Positions 33,846-42,494 of a stretch of 48,053 bases of DNA are shown piece after piece; within the stretch, counting starts at the first letter, position 1, and the number at the start of each line of letters is the position of its first letter. A program made the translations under genes and the position numbers. The notes beneath the pieces are model-generated. The model saw nothing but the letters and a program-made list of their open reading frames with translations, had not been told where the DNA came from and ran no database searches. Source of the DNA: an uncultured Verrucomicrobiota bacterium (lineage in GTDB: Bacteria; Verrucomicrobiota; Verrucomicrobiia; Limisphaerales; UBA1096); assembly GCA_913030945.1 (NCBI GenBank), contig CAJWEP010000003.1:1-48053 (forward strand). Direction: 5' to 3'.

Positions 33846-35123
33846 ATGAGCACACAAATCACCCGCCGCCGTTTCGTCCAGCAAAGCGCGTTTACCCTCC
33901 TCGCTGCCGGAAGCGCGCGGACCTATGCCGCCAACGAGAAGCTCGACATCGGCATCGTTGGCGTGGCCAACCGGGCCAAGGCCAACCTCAACGGTGTCGC
34001 TGGCGAAAACATCGTCGCGCTGTGCGACGTGGACAGCAACTTCCTCGCTCGCGAGGCCGGGCGCTTCCCGCGGGCGCACCAGTACGCCGATTTCCGCCGG
34101 ATGATCGGGCGCGAAAAGCTCGACGCGCTCGTCGTAAGCACGCCGGACCACACCCACGCCGTCGCCACCACCGCCGGCCTGCACAATGGCCTGCACGTTT
34201 ACTGCGAAAAACCGCTGACGCGCACCGTCTCCGAGTGCCGCGCCGTCACCGAACTAGCCCGGCGCAACAAGCTCGTCACGCAAATGGGCACACAAATCCA
34301 CGCCGAAGATAATTACCGTCGGGTTGTCGAGTTGCTGCGCGCCGGGGCAATCGGCACGGTGAAGGAAGTACACGTCTGGGTCGGCGGAAATTTCGGCGGT
34401 GGCTCCCGTGGAACCGGGAAACACAGAGTACCGGCCAATCTCAATTACAACCTCTGGCTGGGGCCGACTCGCTATCACATCCCGTATCACCCAACGCATC
34501 ATCCGTTCAAGTGGCGGCAGTGGTGGAACTTCGCCGGGGGCACGCTCGCCGACATGGGCTGCCACCACATCGACCTGAGCCACTGGGCGCTTGGCCTGCG
34601 GCACCCCAACCGGATCGAGGTCGTCAAGGGACCCAAGCCAGACGCCGAGGCCACGCCGTATTCGCTCGTGGTTGATTTCCATTACAAAGCACACGGCAAA
34701 CAACCCGCCACCAAGCTGCGCTGGTATCATGGCAATCACCGCCCGCCACACTTTGCCAATGGGCTACTCCCCGAGTGGGGCAACGGCAGCCTGTTCGTCG
34801 GCAGCAAGGGCATGCTGCTCGCCGACTACGGCAAACACGTGCTGCTGCCGGAAAAGGAATTCAAGGATTACGAGCGACCCAAGCCCAGCATCCCCCGCTC
34901 GCTTGGCCATCACCGAGAATGGATTCACGCCATCAAGACCGGCGGCACCACGACCTGCCACTTCGACTACGCCGGACCACTGACCGAGGTGGTGCTGCTC
35001 GGCAACATCGCCCACCGCACCGGCGCGCCCCTCGAGTGGGAACACGTGAAAATGAAACTCACCGGCCACCCGAAGGCCGCCGAGCTCATGCGGCACCTCT
35101 ATCGCGCCGGCTGGCACCTTTGA
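33846..35123 (+). CDS. Tat-exported Gfo/Idh/MocA oxidoreductase
   Basis: A 425-aa protein. The leader MSTQITRRRFVQQSAFTLLAAGSARTYA has a twin-arginine motif (TRRRFVQ), so export in folded form is expected. Then a Rossmann motif GIVGVANRA (variant of GxGxxG), CDVDSNF, VSTPDHTHAV, EKPLTRTVSE and the HHIDLSHWAL block of secreted PVC-type family members. Substrate unknown; sugars or polyols are likely. Divergent from nadA with a palindrome-like octamer between (33816), and followed by palindromes before frr. Confidence 0.88.
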   Translation: MSTQITRRRFVQQSAFTLLAAGSARTYAANEKLDIGIVGVANRAKANLNGVAGENIVALCDVDSNFLAREAGRFPRAHQYADFRRMIGREKLDALVVSTPDHTHAVATTAGLHNGLHVYCEKPLTRTVSECRAVTELARRNKLVTQMGTQIHAEDNYRRVVELLRAGAIGTVKEVHVWVGGNFGGGSRGTGKHRVPANLNYNLWLGPTRYHIPYHPTHHPFKWRQWWNFAGGTLADMGCHHIDLSHWALGLRHPNRIEVVKGPKPDAEATPYSLVVDFHYKAHGKQPATKLRWYHGNHRPPHFANGLLPEWGNGSLFVGSKGMLLADYGKHVLLPEKEFKDYERPKPSIPRSLGHHREWIHAIKTGGTTTCHFDYAGPLTEVVLLGNIAHRTGAPLEWEHVKMKLTGHPKAAELMRHLYRAGWHL

Positions 35124-35126
35124 CCG

Positions 35127-35158
35127 GCGCTTGGCCAAGCGCACGAAAGACTGGCCAA
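35127..35158. repeat. Intergenic palindrome pair
   Basis: A perfect 16-bp GCG-CTTGGCCAAG-CGC at 35127-35142 and a partial copy (CTGGCCAAGCC, 35151 on), between the Tat Gfo/Idh gene and frr. The full 16-mer is seen only here and at 5579 between genes. Confidence 0.85.
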
Positions 35159-35187
35159 GCCGGCCAGCCGCATGCTAGATTTCTGCC

Positions 35188-35748
35188 ATGCCAATCGACC
35201 AAGTAATCAAGGAAACCGAGGAAAAGATGGCCAAGTCCGAGGCGGCCATGATGCACGAGTTCGAGGGAGTCCGCACCGGCAAAGCCAACCCGGCGCTGGT
35301 GGAGAACCTCATGGTGGACGCCTACGGCTCGACCATGCGCCTCCGTGACATGGCCGGCATCACCGCCCCTGAGACACGAATGATCCTCATCCAGCCATGG
35401 GACGCCGGCACGGCGGAGGCCATCGCCAAGGCCATCCAGGCTGCCAACCTCGGCCTCAACCCGGCCATCGACGGCAAGGTCATCCGCCTCGTCCTGCCGG
35501 AGCTCAGCCAGGAACGCCGCGAGGAACTGGTCAAGGTGGCCAGAAAGATCACAGAGGATGGCCGGGTGGCGGTGCGTCATGTCCGCCGCGATGCCAAGGA
35601 TGGCCTGAAGAAATCAGCCAAGGAAGTCGGCGTCTCCGAGGATGAAATCAAGGGTGCGGAAAAACAGGTGCAAAAACTGACCGACGACTTCATCAAAAAA
35701 CTCGACGGACACCTCGCTGACAAGGAAAAGGAAATCCTGACGGTGTAA
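35188..35748 (+). CDS. frr: Ribosome recycling factor
   Basis: A 186-aa RRF, splitting post-termination ribosomes with EF-G. Full length, with the FEGVRTGKANPALVENLMVDAYGS block, the conserved ITAPETRMILIQPWD block, and RRDAKDGLKK followed by the C-terminal DDFIKKLDGHLADKEKEI helix. Its neighbours are unusual: pyrH and tsf, often upstream, are not here. No clear Shine-Dalgarno is seen. Confidence 0.97.
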   Translation: MPIDQVIKETEEKMAKSEAAMMHEFEGVRTGKANPALVENLMVDAYGSTMRLRDMAGITAPETRMILIQPWDAGTAEAIAKAIQAANLGLNPAIDGKVIRLVLPELSQERREELVKVARKITEDGRVAVRHVRRDAKDGLKKSAKEVGVSEDEIKGAEKQVQKLTDDFIKKLDGHLADKEKEILTV

Positions 35749-35774
35749 GGGGTCGATACTCCGAATTTCAGACC

Positions 35775-35960
35775 TCACTTTGCCCGGTTCCGGCAAGTTC
35801 GCAAACGACTCCCTCTCACGGCCTCGAGTGAGCGAATGGACTCCTGGAGCCGTTGGGCATTCGCAGGGACTCGCAGGAGATAAGCCGTCTCTTCAACAGC
35901 CACCTCATTCTCAAGAAAACTTACGTCCACTGGCTGTTTTTCTTTTCCACTGATATTCAT
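35775..35960 (-). pseudogene. YefM/Phd-type antitoxin C-terminal remnant, without toxin
   Basis: A 61-aa frame whose middle, [24 protein letters not shown], closely matches the C-terminal block of YefM antitoxins (recalled form: [24 protein letters not shown]). The DNA-binding N-terminal half is missing; residues 1-20 do not match. After SLEAVRG the frame departs from the usual G-x-E-x-L end, and an adjacent frame reads GRESFANL, hinting at an indel. Only 26 bp separate it from the frr stop, so no YoeB-type toxin gene exists here. Its ATG overlaps the WD40 gene's TGA, so it could still be translated. Remnant or orphan is my reading; a live small protein is possible. Confidence 0.55.
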
Positions 35961-38900
35961 TTTGCTACAGCTACTTTGTTCGCCTCCCGATTTGTCGGGG
36001 TGAATTTGTGGATCAGCTTGCCGGTGTTGACGTTCCAGAGCCGGAGGATGCCGTCGAAGCCCCCGCCGACAGCCAACCTACCGTCCGGTGTCACGTCGCT
36101 GGTGTGCATGTAGGCACTAGTGTCCGGCAGGCGGCGCACCTCGCCACCGTCCTCTTTCACAACTTTCACGACATGATCACCGGCTGAGACGACTGCCTGC
36201 GTGCCGATGCCAAGGAAGTGCACCGAGGTGACTTCTTTGTCGAATCCGCTGAATGATTTCTTTTGTTCGCCGTTTAATAGGTTCCAGATTTTCACCGCCT
36301 TGTCGGCGCCGACGGTGGCCAGCACGCGGCCGTTTTGCTGCCAACTCACACCCAGCACGTGGCCGGTGTGCCCTTCGAGCGCCCGGAGTTCCCTGCCCCG
36401 GCTGGTCTCGAACACACGAGCAAAGCGGTCGGTGCCGCCCGTGGCCAAGCGACTGCCGCTCGGAGAGAAGGCCAGCGAGCAGACCGTGTCGCTGTGTGCC
36501 ATGGGGATTCGCAATTCCTCGGAGCCGTCCTCCATGCTCCAGATGAAAATCTCCCCGCCGCGCGACGGGAATCCGCCGCCGGTGGCGAGCCATTGGCCGT
36601 CGGGGCTAAAGTCTAGTGCGATCACACGGTCCTCGAACGGCGATTCATCGTTGCCGCCGATGGATCGTGCCAAAGCCCACATCGGCTCGACGGCGAGCAT
36701 CAACATCTCCGGAGAATCGCCGGTCAATGCCAACCGCCCGTTGCTCAACGGCTGCATAAACCGTGCCGACCGAGCGGACGAGTCAACGGCATGCGAACGG
36801 ATGCCGGTGGCGCTGGCCCAAGCCTGAACCCGCCCATCGACGGACAGCGTGTAAACCAGCAATCCGTCGTCCGAGTATGTAGTATCGATCCAATCCTGCA
36901 TCCCCGCGGCCGCCACCGACTTGGCCTCGGCGAGCGCTGCTTCGTGCCGGACGGGCAGTTTGTCGGCTTCGGCCTGCGCTGCCCTGGTTTGCTCCAGGTT
37001 CGCCTCGGCAGTTTGGATGTTTTTGCTGGTGAACCCAACTTCCGACTTGGCCAAGTCAACCTCACGCTTGGCTTTCTTGATCGCATTGCCGGCATCGGCT
37101 GTTTTTTTATCGAGCGCTTTTTTCTCCTCCGGCGTTTTCTTTTTGCGTTCCTCGAGTGCGGCCAGGGCTTTCACTTTTCCTTCGAACTCCTCCTGTGCCG
37201 GCTTCACTTTGGCCTCGGCCGAGGCGAACGAGCGGGCAGCAGCTTGTGCCCCGGTTTCCGTCTTGGCCAGTTGCTGCCTGGCCGGGGCGAACCGGTCGAG
37301 CGCAGACTCGAATTGGTCGGCCTTGCGCTTGGCCAAGGCAGCGGCGACATCGGCCTGCATGGCCAACGCCTCGTCTCCCTTGGCCTTGTCGGCCGAGGTG
37401 CGCACGTCTGCGGCCAGCTGCCGGGCGTTCTGAGCAGCCGAGCCAAGTTCCATCAACTCGGCGGTCAGTTTCGCTTTGACGGTGGCGGCTTGGGCCTTGG
37501 CCTCGCGGGCCTTGGCCAGGGCATCCTTGGATTCGGCGGTCCGCGCCTGCGCCGCCTTCAACGCTGCGTCGGCACCGGACTTGGCTTTTGTCGCGGTCTC
37601 GATTTTTTTCGGCAGTGCGGCGATTTCGTCGGTCAGTTTTTTCAGGCTGGCTTCGCTGTCATTTTTCTCCTTGGTTTTGTCGGCCACGGTTTTTTCATGC
37701 TTGGCCAAGGCCTCTGTCGCCTTCTTCGCGGCTTCCCTGTCCTTTTTGAGTTCCTTCTCTTTGCTCTCGACGTTGGCCTTGTGGTAGCCGGTCTCGGCCT
37801 TCACAAATGCCAGCGCCTGCTCTGCCCGTGCCACCGACTCGGCGGCGAGCGGGTTGCCTTCCAGTTGGGCTGTCATCGCCCACTTGTTTGTTGACCAAAG
37901 TTTCGCCGTCGGCCCTCCGAGGGTGGCGAGTTGTTCGCCGTCGGCCCGAATCCGTAGTCCGGTTACAGGCGCGCCGTGGTCGAGTGCCCCGATCTGCCTG
38001 CCGTCCTCGACACTCAGGACCATCACCGTGTTGTCGGCACGGCCGGCAAGCACTGTGTCTCCCCCCGGCAATGCCGCCAGCGCGGTGATGTCACCGCCCG
38101 GTTTCCATTCGTGCACATCTTGTCCGGGGTTGATCGCAGCCCAGATTTTGATAATGCCGCCGGGATGCGCTGACACGAGCTGTTCGTCGTCCAGCCAAAC
38201 GACGGCTTGGACCGCCGGTGGCGATGATTCGCGCGTGACGCGCTCCCCGGTCACTGTTTCCCAGACACGCACTTTTCCATCGGTAAACGACACGGCGACC
38301 CGGTTGCCGTTGGGCGACACGGCCAATTGTCCGGCTGCCTGGCCCGGGACTTGGTCGCTCCAGAGCGGCATCATGCTTTGCAGATTGATCGCCTGGACTG
38401 CCCCGGCCGAGCCGGCAACGAGCACACGCCCCCGGCCAGGAGCGGCGCCGAATGCTGTGACTGACTCGCCGCCGGACAGCAAGGTCAGCGGGCGGGCCGC
38501 CGACGCCGTTTGCCGCCGCCAAAGCTTGGCCACGCGATAACCTCCCGAAGCCAGCATTTGGCCGTCGGGGCTGAACGCGAGCGACTGCACGACATCCCGA
38601 TGCGCCACGGCGACCGCGGCGGGGTTACCCTTGGCCAAGGCAGGATCGAAAAGCCGGGCGGCAAGGCGGCGGGTCGGCAAGTGGTAGACAAACACCTGAT
38701 TGCCACGGCCACAGGCGGCGTACTGGCCGTCCGGCGAAATGGCAGCGGTGTAAATCGGCTTAAGGGCGAAAGGAAGCGGACGCCAGTTCAATTCCTGCGT
38801 CACCCGTGGCACTTCGCCCTTGGCACCTTCATCGATCCAAAGCTTGAGGAGGCCAAGCTGGTGGGGCGTAAGCTTGCCGGCGCTGACCTTGTTACGCCGC

Positions 38901-39229
38901 GGCGGCATGAACGGTTTCTCGATCTGCCGGGTGTGGGCCATCAACAGGCTCTTGTTGGCGTCCCCCGGCACGACCATCTGGCCGTTTTCGCCGCCCTTGG
39001 CGATGGTTGCGGGTGTCTCGAGGTTCAGTTCTCCCTCGGCATCCCGGGTGTTGTGGCAGGCGAGGCAGTTTTTGCGCAGGATCGGCAGAATCTCGCGGGC
39101 GAAATCGACCGGCTTATCGCGACTCAAGTCGGTGACATCAAGCCCGGCCGGCGGCTCTGCTACAAGGAGGGGCGGCGCGGCCAGAACCAGGCTTCCGGCC
39201 ATCATCGTGCTCAGGATTGCGTACTTCAT
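35957..39229 (-). CDS. Giant exported cytochrome c (PSCyt1-like)/WD40/coiled-coil protein
   Basis: A 1090-aa protein. Signal peptide 1-24; a PSCyt1-type heme motif CLACH at 55-59 with an MPPRR loop later; WD40 repeats about 160-450 (e.g. VQSLAFSPDGQMLASGGYRVAKLW); a long Lys/Glu/Ala coiled coil about 470-770; a second WD40 block about 790-1085 (e.g. VCSLAFSPSGSRLATGGTDRFARVFE, GVSWQQNGRVLATVGADKAVKIW). So a beta-propeller appears split by a long helical insertion. Four palindromes occur in it, all read as LAK (37046, 37328, 37700, 38630), three in the coiled coil. Function unknown; such cytochrome-WD40 proteins are typical of planctomycetes and verrucomicrobia. Confidence 0.87.
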   Translation of the reverse strand: MKYAILSTMMAGSLVLAAPPLLVAEPPAGLDVTDLSRDKPVDFAREILPILRKNCLACHNTRDAEGELNLETPATIAKGGENGQMVVPGDANKSLLMAHTRQIEKPFMPPRRNKVSAGKLTPHQLGLLKLWIDEGAKGEVPRVTQELNWRPLPFALKPIYTAAISPDGQYAACGRGNQVFVYHLPTRRLAARLFDPALAKGNPAAVAVAHRDVVQSLAFSPDGQMLASGGYRVAKLWRRQTASAARPLTLLSGGESVTAFGAAPGRGRVLVAGSAGAVQAINLQSMMPLWSDQVPGQAAGQLAVSPNGNRVAVSFTDGKVRVWETVTGERVTRESSPPAVQAVVWLDDEQLVSAHPGGIIKIWAAINPGQDVHEWKPGGDITALAALPGGDTVLAGRADNTVMVLSVEDGRQIGALDHGAPVTGLRIRADGEQLATLGGPTAKLWSTNKWAMTAQLEGNPLAAESVARAEQALAFVKAETGYHKANVESKEKELKKDREAAKKATEALAKHEKTVADKTKEKNDSEASLKKLTDEIAALPKKIETATKAKSGADAALKAAQARTAESKDALAKAREAKAQAATVKAKLTAELMELGSAAQNARQLAADVRTSADKAKGDEALAMQADVAAALAKRKADQFESALDRFAPARQQLAKTETGAQAAARSFASAEAKVKPAQEEFEGKVKALAALEERKKKTPEEKKALDKKTADAGNAIKKAKREVDLAKSEVGFTSKNIQTAEANLEQTRAAQAEADKLPVRHEAALAEAKSVAAAGMQDWIDTTYSDDGLLVYTLSVDGRVQAWASATGIRSHAVDSSARSARFMQPLSNGRLALTGDSPEMLMLAVEPMWALARSIGGNDESPFEDRVIALDFSPDGQWLATGGGFPSRGGEIFIWSMEDGSEELRIPMAHSDTVCSLAFSPSGSRLATGGTDRFARVFETSRGRELRALEGHTGHVLGVSWQQNGRVLATVGADKAVKIWNLLNGEQKKSFSGFDKEVTSVHFLGIGTQAVVSAGDHVVKVVKEDGGEVRRLPDTSAYMHTSDVTPDGRLAVGGGFDGILRLWNVNTGKLIHKFTPTNREANKVAVAK

Positions 39230-39359
39230 GACAGGGTGGGGAGAGGCTCCCCTTTTGTCGGCCGGAATGAAAGCAGTATTGCTGCAGGCGCATGAGTTGC
39301 CCCGGGGGCGTTCCCGTCCGTCATCGACGAAAAAATGGCCCTTTAATTCATCCCCAGCT

Positions 39360-39387
39360 TTGACTTGCCGGAAAAAAAGTCTAGAGT
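39360..39387 (+). promoter_or_regulatory. Promoter of the Gfo/Idh gene at 39412
   Basis: TTGACT (39360-39365), a 16-bp A-rich spacer and TAGAGT (39382-39387), 24 bp before the ATG, in the 182-bp divergent region to the WD40 gene. Confidence 0.5.
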
Positions 39388-39400
39388 GGGGTAAGACAGT

Positions 39401-39405
39401 AGGAG
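39401..39405 (+). promoter_or_regulatory. Strong Shine-Dalgarno AGGAG
   Basis: AGGAG with a 6-nt spacer to the ATG at 39412. It settles the start of that gene and stands out because most genes in this window lack a clear Shine-Dalgarno. Confidence 0.7.
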
Positions 39406-39411
39406 AATATC

Positions 39412-40752
39412 ATGAGCCAGCATCAAGGCAAATCCGCGACAGGCAGCAACCGCAGAACGTTCATTAAGCAGGCTGCCGCGGTCACGGCCGTAGCCGGAGC
39501 GGGCAACATCATCAAGACACCGGTTTACGGCCAGAGCAAGGCACCCTCAACCGGCCGGGTGATCGGGGCCAACGACCGCGTGAACGTCGGCTTCGTCGGC
39601 GTGGGTAACCAGGGGTTCAACACCCACGTCCGCCAGATCAAGAACAACACCGGCAAGCACAACGCCCGGCCTGTCGCCGCGTGCGACGTGTTCTCCGAAT
39701 ACCGCGACCGCGCGAAGGAATTCATGGGCATCGGGTCGGGCGATGTTTACGACGACCACCGGCGACTGCTCGAGCGCAAGGACATCGACGCAGTGATCAT
39801 CGCCACAGTGGACCACTGGCACGCGCCGGTTGCCATCGACTCGATGAACGCCGGCAAGCACGTGCTGATCGAAAAGCCGATGACCCGCTACCTCAGCGAG
39901 GCGTTCGACGTGTACGACACCTGCAAGCGCACCAAGCGCGTGATGCAGATCGGCGCGGTGTTCTGCATCGAGAAAAAATGGCACCAGGCGGCGCAGCTCG
40001 TGCGCGACGGAATGATCGGCCCGCTCGTCCTCGGGCAATCCTCCTACTGCCGAAACAGCCCCAAGGGCGAGTGGAACTACACGATCAACCCAAAGCTCAC
40101 CGACAAGAGCATCGACTGGAGCCGCTGGCTTGGCCAAACCGGCAAGCGCCCGTTCAACGCCGACCACTTTTTCCGCTGGCGCAAATACCACCCGTACTGC
40201 TGCGGCATCCTCGGCGATTTGCTCGCGCAAAAGATTCATCCGCTGATGATCGCCAGCGGCAACCCGGAATTCCCAAACCGCGTTGCCTGCCTGGGCACGA
40301 AGGAGATCACCACCGACCGCGACGTGCCGGATAACACGCAGGTGCTGGCCAACTTCCCAAGCGGCTACACGCTGATGGTCGTCGGCAGCACGGTGAACCA
40401 GCAGGGTCTGCCGGAGATGCTGCGCGGCCACCACGGCACGCTCTACTTCGGCGACGACAAGGTGGACCTCAAGCCCGAGACCCCATTCGGCGACGAGATC
40501 GCCCCGGAGAGCTTCAGCGGCCTCAAGCCAAGTGGTGCGGACTTCTTCGCCGAGCACGCCGACTGGTTCAAAGTCATGCGTAACGGAGGCGAGACCCAGG
40601 GCAACATCGATCTGTCGATGCGCGCCCAAGTGGTCATCTCGCTGGCCGAGATGTCCGAGCGAATGAGCCTTACGCTATTATTCGACAAAAAGAGCCGGAA
40701 AATCACCACCGGCACCGGCCAGGAGGTGCAACCGCTCAACTACCCGGCATAA
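39412..40752 (+). CDS. Tat-exported Gfo/Idh/MocA oxidoreductase
   Basis: A 446-aa protein. A Tat leader (SNRRTFIKQAAAVTAVAGAGNI) is followed by GFVGVGNQG (Rossmann), ACDVFSEYRDRAKEF, ATVDHWHAPVAID and EKPMTRYLSEAFD. The segment YCCGILGDLLAQKIHPLM replaces the more usual D-x-G-x-H-x-x-D block. Own promoter and Shine-Dalgarno, so probably monocistronic. Of the secreted paralogues here it shares most features with the one at 44617 (DHWHA/NHWHA). Substrate unknown. Confidence 0.88.
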   Translation: MSQHQGKSATGSNRRTFIKQAAAVTAVAGAGNIIKTPVYGQSKAPSTGRVIGANDRVNVGFVGVGNQGFNTHVRQIKNNTGKHNARPVAACDVFSEYRDRAKEFMGIGSGDVYDDHRRLLERKDIDAVIIATVDHWHAPVAIDSMNAGKHVLIEKPMTRYLSEAFDVYDTCKRTKRVMQIGAVFCIEKKWHQAAQLVRDGMIGPLVLGQSSYCRNSPKGEWNYTINPKLTDKSIDWSRWLGQTGKRPFNADHFFRWRKYHPYCCGILGDLLAQKIHPLMIASGNPEFPNRVACLGTKEITTDRDVPDNTQVLANFPSGYTLMVVGSTVNQQGLPEMLRGHHGTLYFGDDKVDLKPETPFGDEIAPESFSGLKPSGADFFAEHADWFKVMRNGGETQGNIDLSMRAQVVISLAEMSERMSLTLLFDKKSRKITTGTGQEVQPLNYPA

Positions 40753-40813
40753 GCCACTGGCTACAAGAGAATTACAAAGTCTCGCCAGCTGGGTGGGTGG
40801 GGGAGTTTGTGAC

Positions 40814-40873
40814 TTGGCCAGGCGATTGGCCAAGCTTCCGATGCAGAGACAGGTTCAACCCTGCTTGGCCAAG
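40814..40873. repeat. Intergenic palindrome cluster
   Basis: Three copies in 60 bp of the spacer between two Gfo/Idh genes: partial CTTGGCCAGG (40813 on), TTGGCCAA (40826-40833) and a full core CTTGGCCAAG (40864-40873) followed by TTTTT. The last could act as a weak terminator. The rest of this 223-bp spacer shows no gene. Confidence 0.75.
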
Positions 40874-40975
40874 TTTTTCCTGTTGTTTCCGTCAAAGAGC
40901 CGGTAAGTTGTCCCCGACCTGAAGACATCATCGTGATGTTTTCTGGCGTTTTCATTTATCCAAAGAACAAAAACA

Positions 40976-42358
40976 ATGACAAAGACTCCATCGAACGAGC
41001 TGACTCGCCGCAAGTTTATTTCGCATTCCTCGGCGGCGTTGGGTGCCGCCGCGTTTGGCCCCTTCATCCTCCGTGGCCAAAACCTGAACAGCAAAATCAA
41101 TGCGGCCGCCATCGGTGCTGGCGGCAAGGGCAGCAGCGACACGGATAACAACGCCCGTTGCGGTGCCAACATTGTCGCACTGTGTGACGTGGACTTGAAC
41201 AGACTCCGGGAGCGAGGGGAAAAATATCCCGGGGCCGCAACCTATCAGGACTTCCGCAAGATGCTCGAGAAGGAGAAGTCCATCGATGCCGTCTCCGTGT
41301 CCACCCCGGACCACATGCACGCTGTCGCCGCCATCACGGCCATGAAGATGGGCAAACATGTGTACGTCCAGAAACCGCTCACCCAGTCGGTCTATGAGGC
41401 ACGGGTCATGCGCAAGGTGGCCAAGGAGCAAAAGGTGGCCACACAAATGGGGAACCAGGGGAGTGCCGGCAGCGGATTGCGGCGTGCCGTGCAGGTGATT
41501 CAGTCCGGCATCATCGGGGACGTCACGGAATTGCACGTGTGGTCTAACCGGCCGATCTGGCCGCAGGGTATTGATCGTCCCAAGGGCGCCGATCCGATCC
41601 CGGAACACATCAACTGGGACATCTGGCAGGGTCCGGCTGAGCACCGCCCGTACAAGGCGGGGGTTTATCACCCGTTCAAGTGGCGCGGCTGGCAAGCGTA
41701 CGGTACCGGGGCACTGGGCGACATGGCCTGCCACACCGTCAACATGCCTTTTCGCGCGCTCAAGATGGGGTACCCAGACGTGGTCGAGGCGGAGGACTTC
41801 TCCCCGATGAACGACGAGACGTATCCGCTCAACTCCCGTCTTCGTTTCGAGTTCCCCGCCCGTGAAGGCATGGTTCCGTTGAAATTCTGGTGGTACGACG
41901 GCAAGAAAGACGGCACACAGAACCAGCCCAACAAGGACACCGCCTCGAAAATAAGAAACACCTTCGGCAACATCCGGGGAAGCGGCTGTCTGCTCATTGG
42001 CTCCAAGGGCCAAATCTACACACCGGACGACTACGGTTCCCGCTACTACATCTCCCTGAACGACGAGAAAAAATTCAAGGACAGCAGAAAACATGGGGCG
42101 GACCAGGCGATCGCGGATGACTACTGGAAGTCGCCCGGCCATAACCAGGAATGGTTCGACATGATGAACGGCGGACGCGCTGCGTACTCAAACTTCGACA
42201 ACTCCGCCTACCTGACCGAGATCATCCTGCTCGGCTGTATCGCCCTGCGGATCGGCAAAAAGAGAATGGAATGGGACGGCCCGAACATGAAGTCGCCCAA
42301 CACCCCGGAGGCGGCGCAGTTCGTCAAGCGCGACTACCTCAACGGCTACACGCTGTAA
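40976..42358 (+). CDS. Tat-exported Gfo/Idh/MocA oxidoreductase
   Basis: A 460-aa protein. The leader has TRRKFISHSSAALGAAAFGPFIL (twin-arginine motif). Then NAAAIGAGGKG (Rossmann), ALCDVDLNRL, VSTPDHMHAVAA, QKPLTQSVYEARVMR (Gln-Lys-Pro in place of the usual Glu-Lys-Pro) and GDMACHTVNMPFRAL. Ends NGYTL, like several secreted family members. A strong terminator follows at 42388. No Shine-Dalgarno is visible before the ATG. Confidence 0.88.
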   Translation: MTKTPSNELTRRKFISHSSAALGAAAFGPFILRGQNLNSKINAAAIGAGGKGSSDTDNNARCGANIVALCDVDLNRLRERGEKYPGAATYQDFRKMLEKEKSIDAVSVSTPDHMHAVAAITAMKMGKHVYVQKPLTQSVYEARVMRKVAKEQKVATQMGNQGSAGSGLRRAVQVIQSGIIGDVTELHVWSNRPIWPQGIDRPKGADPIPEHINWDIWQGPAEHRPYKAGVYHPFKWRGWQAYGTGALGDMACHTVNMPFRALKMGYPDVVEAEDFSPMNDETYPLNSRLRFEFPAREGMVPLKFWWYDGKKDGTQNQPNKDTASKIRNTFGNIRGSGCLLIGSKGQIYTPDDYGSRYYISLNDEKKFKDSRKHGADQAIADDYWKSPGHNQEWFDMMNGGRAAYSNFDNSAYLTEIILLGCIALRIGKKRMEWDGPNMKSPNTPEAAQFVKRDYLNGYTL

Positions 42359-42387
42359 CAGAGGATTTTCCCCAACTTTCGGGAACC

Positions 42388-42420
42388 ACCCGGCCAGCCA
42401 GGCGCTGCGCCGGGTTTTTT
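42388..42420 (+). terminator. Intrinsic terminator after the Gfo/Idh gene
   Basis: ACCCGGC (42388-42394) pairs with GCCGGGT (42409-42415), and T residues run to 42420. It lies 30 bp after the stop and ends the plus-strand unit before the convergent paralogue. Confidence 0.8.
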
Positions 42421-42494
42421 GTGATAACCGCGAAGCCCGGTTCTGGGATAACTGCTCACCCCTTACCGCTCACTTTTAACTCCCCTCGCTTGGC

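Noticed and set aside
36791-37894. Plus-strand frame of 367 aa rich in Gly/Leu/Phe
   Set aside because: Shadow of the coiled-coil part of the WD40 protein; its composition is the complement of Lys/Glu/Ala codons.
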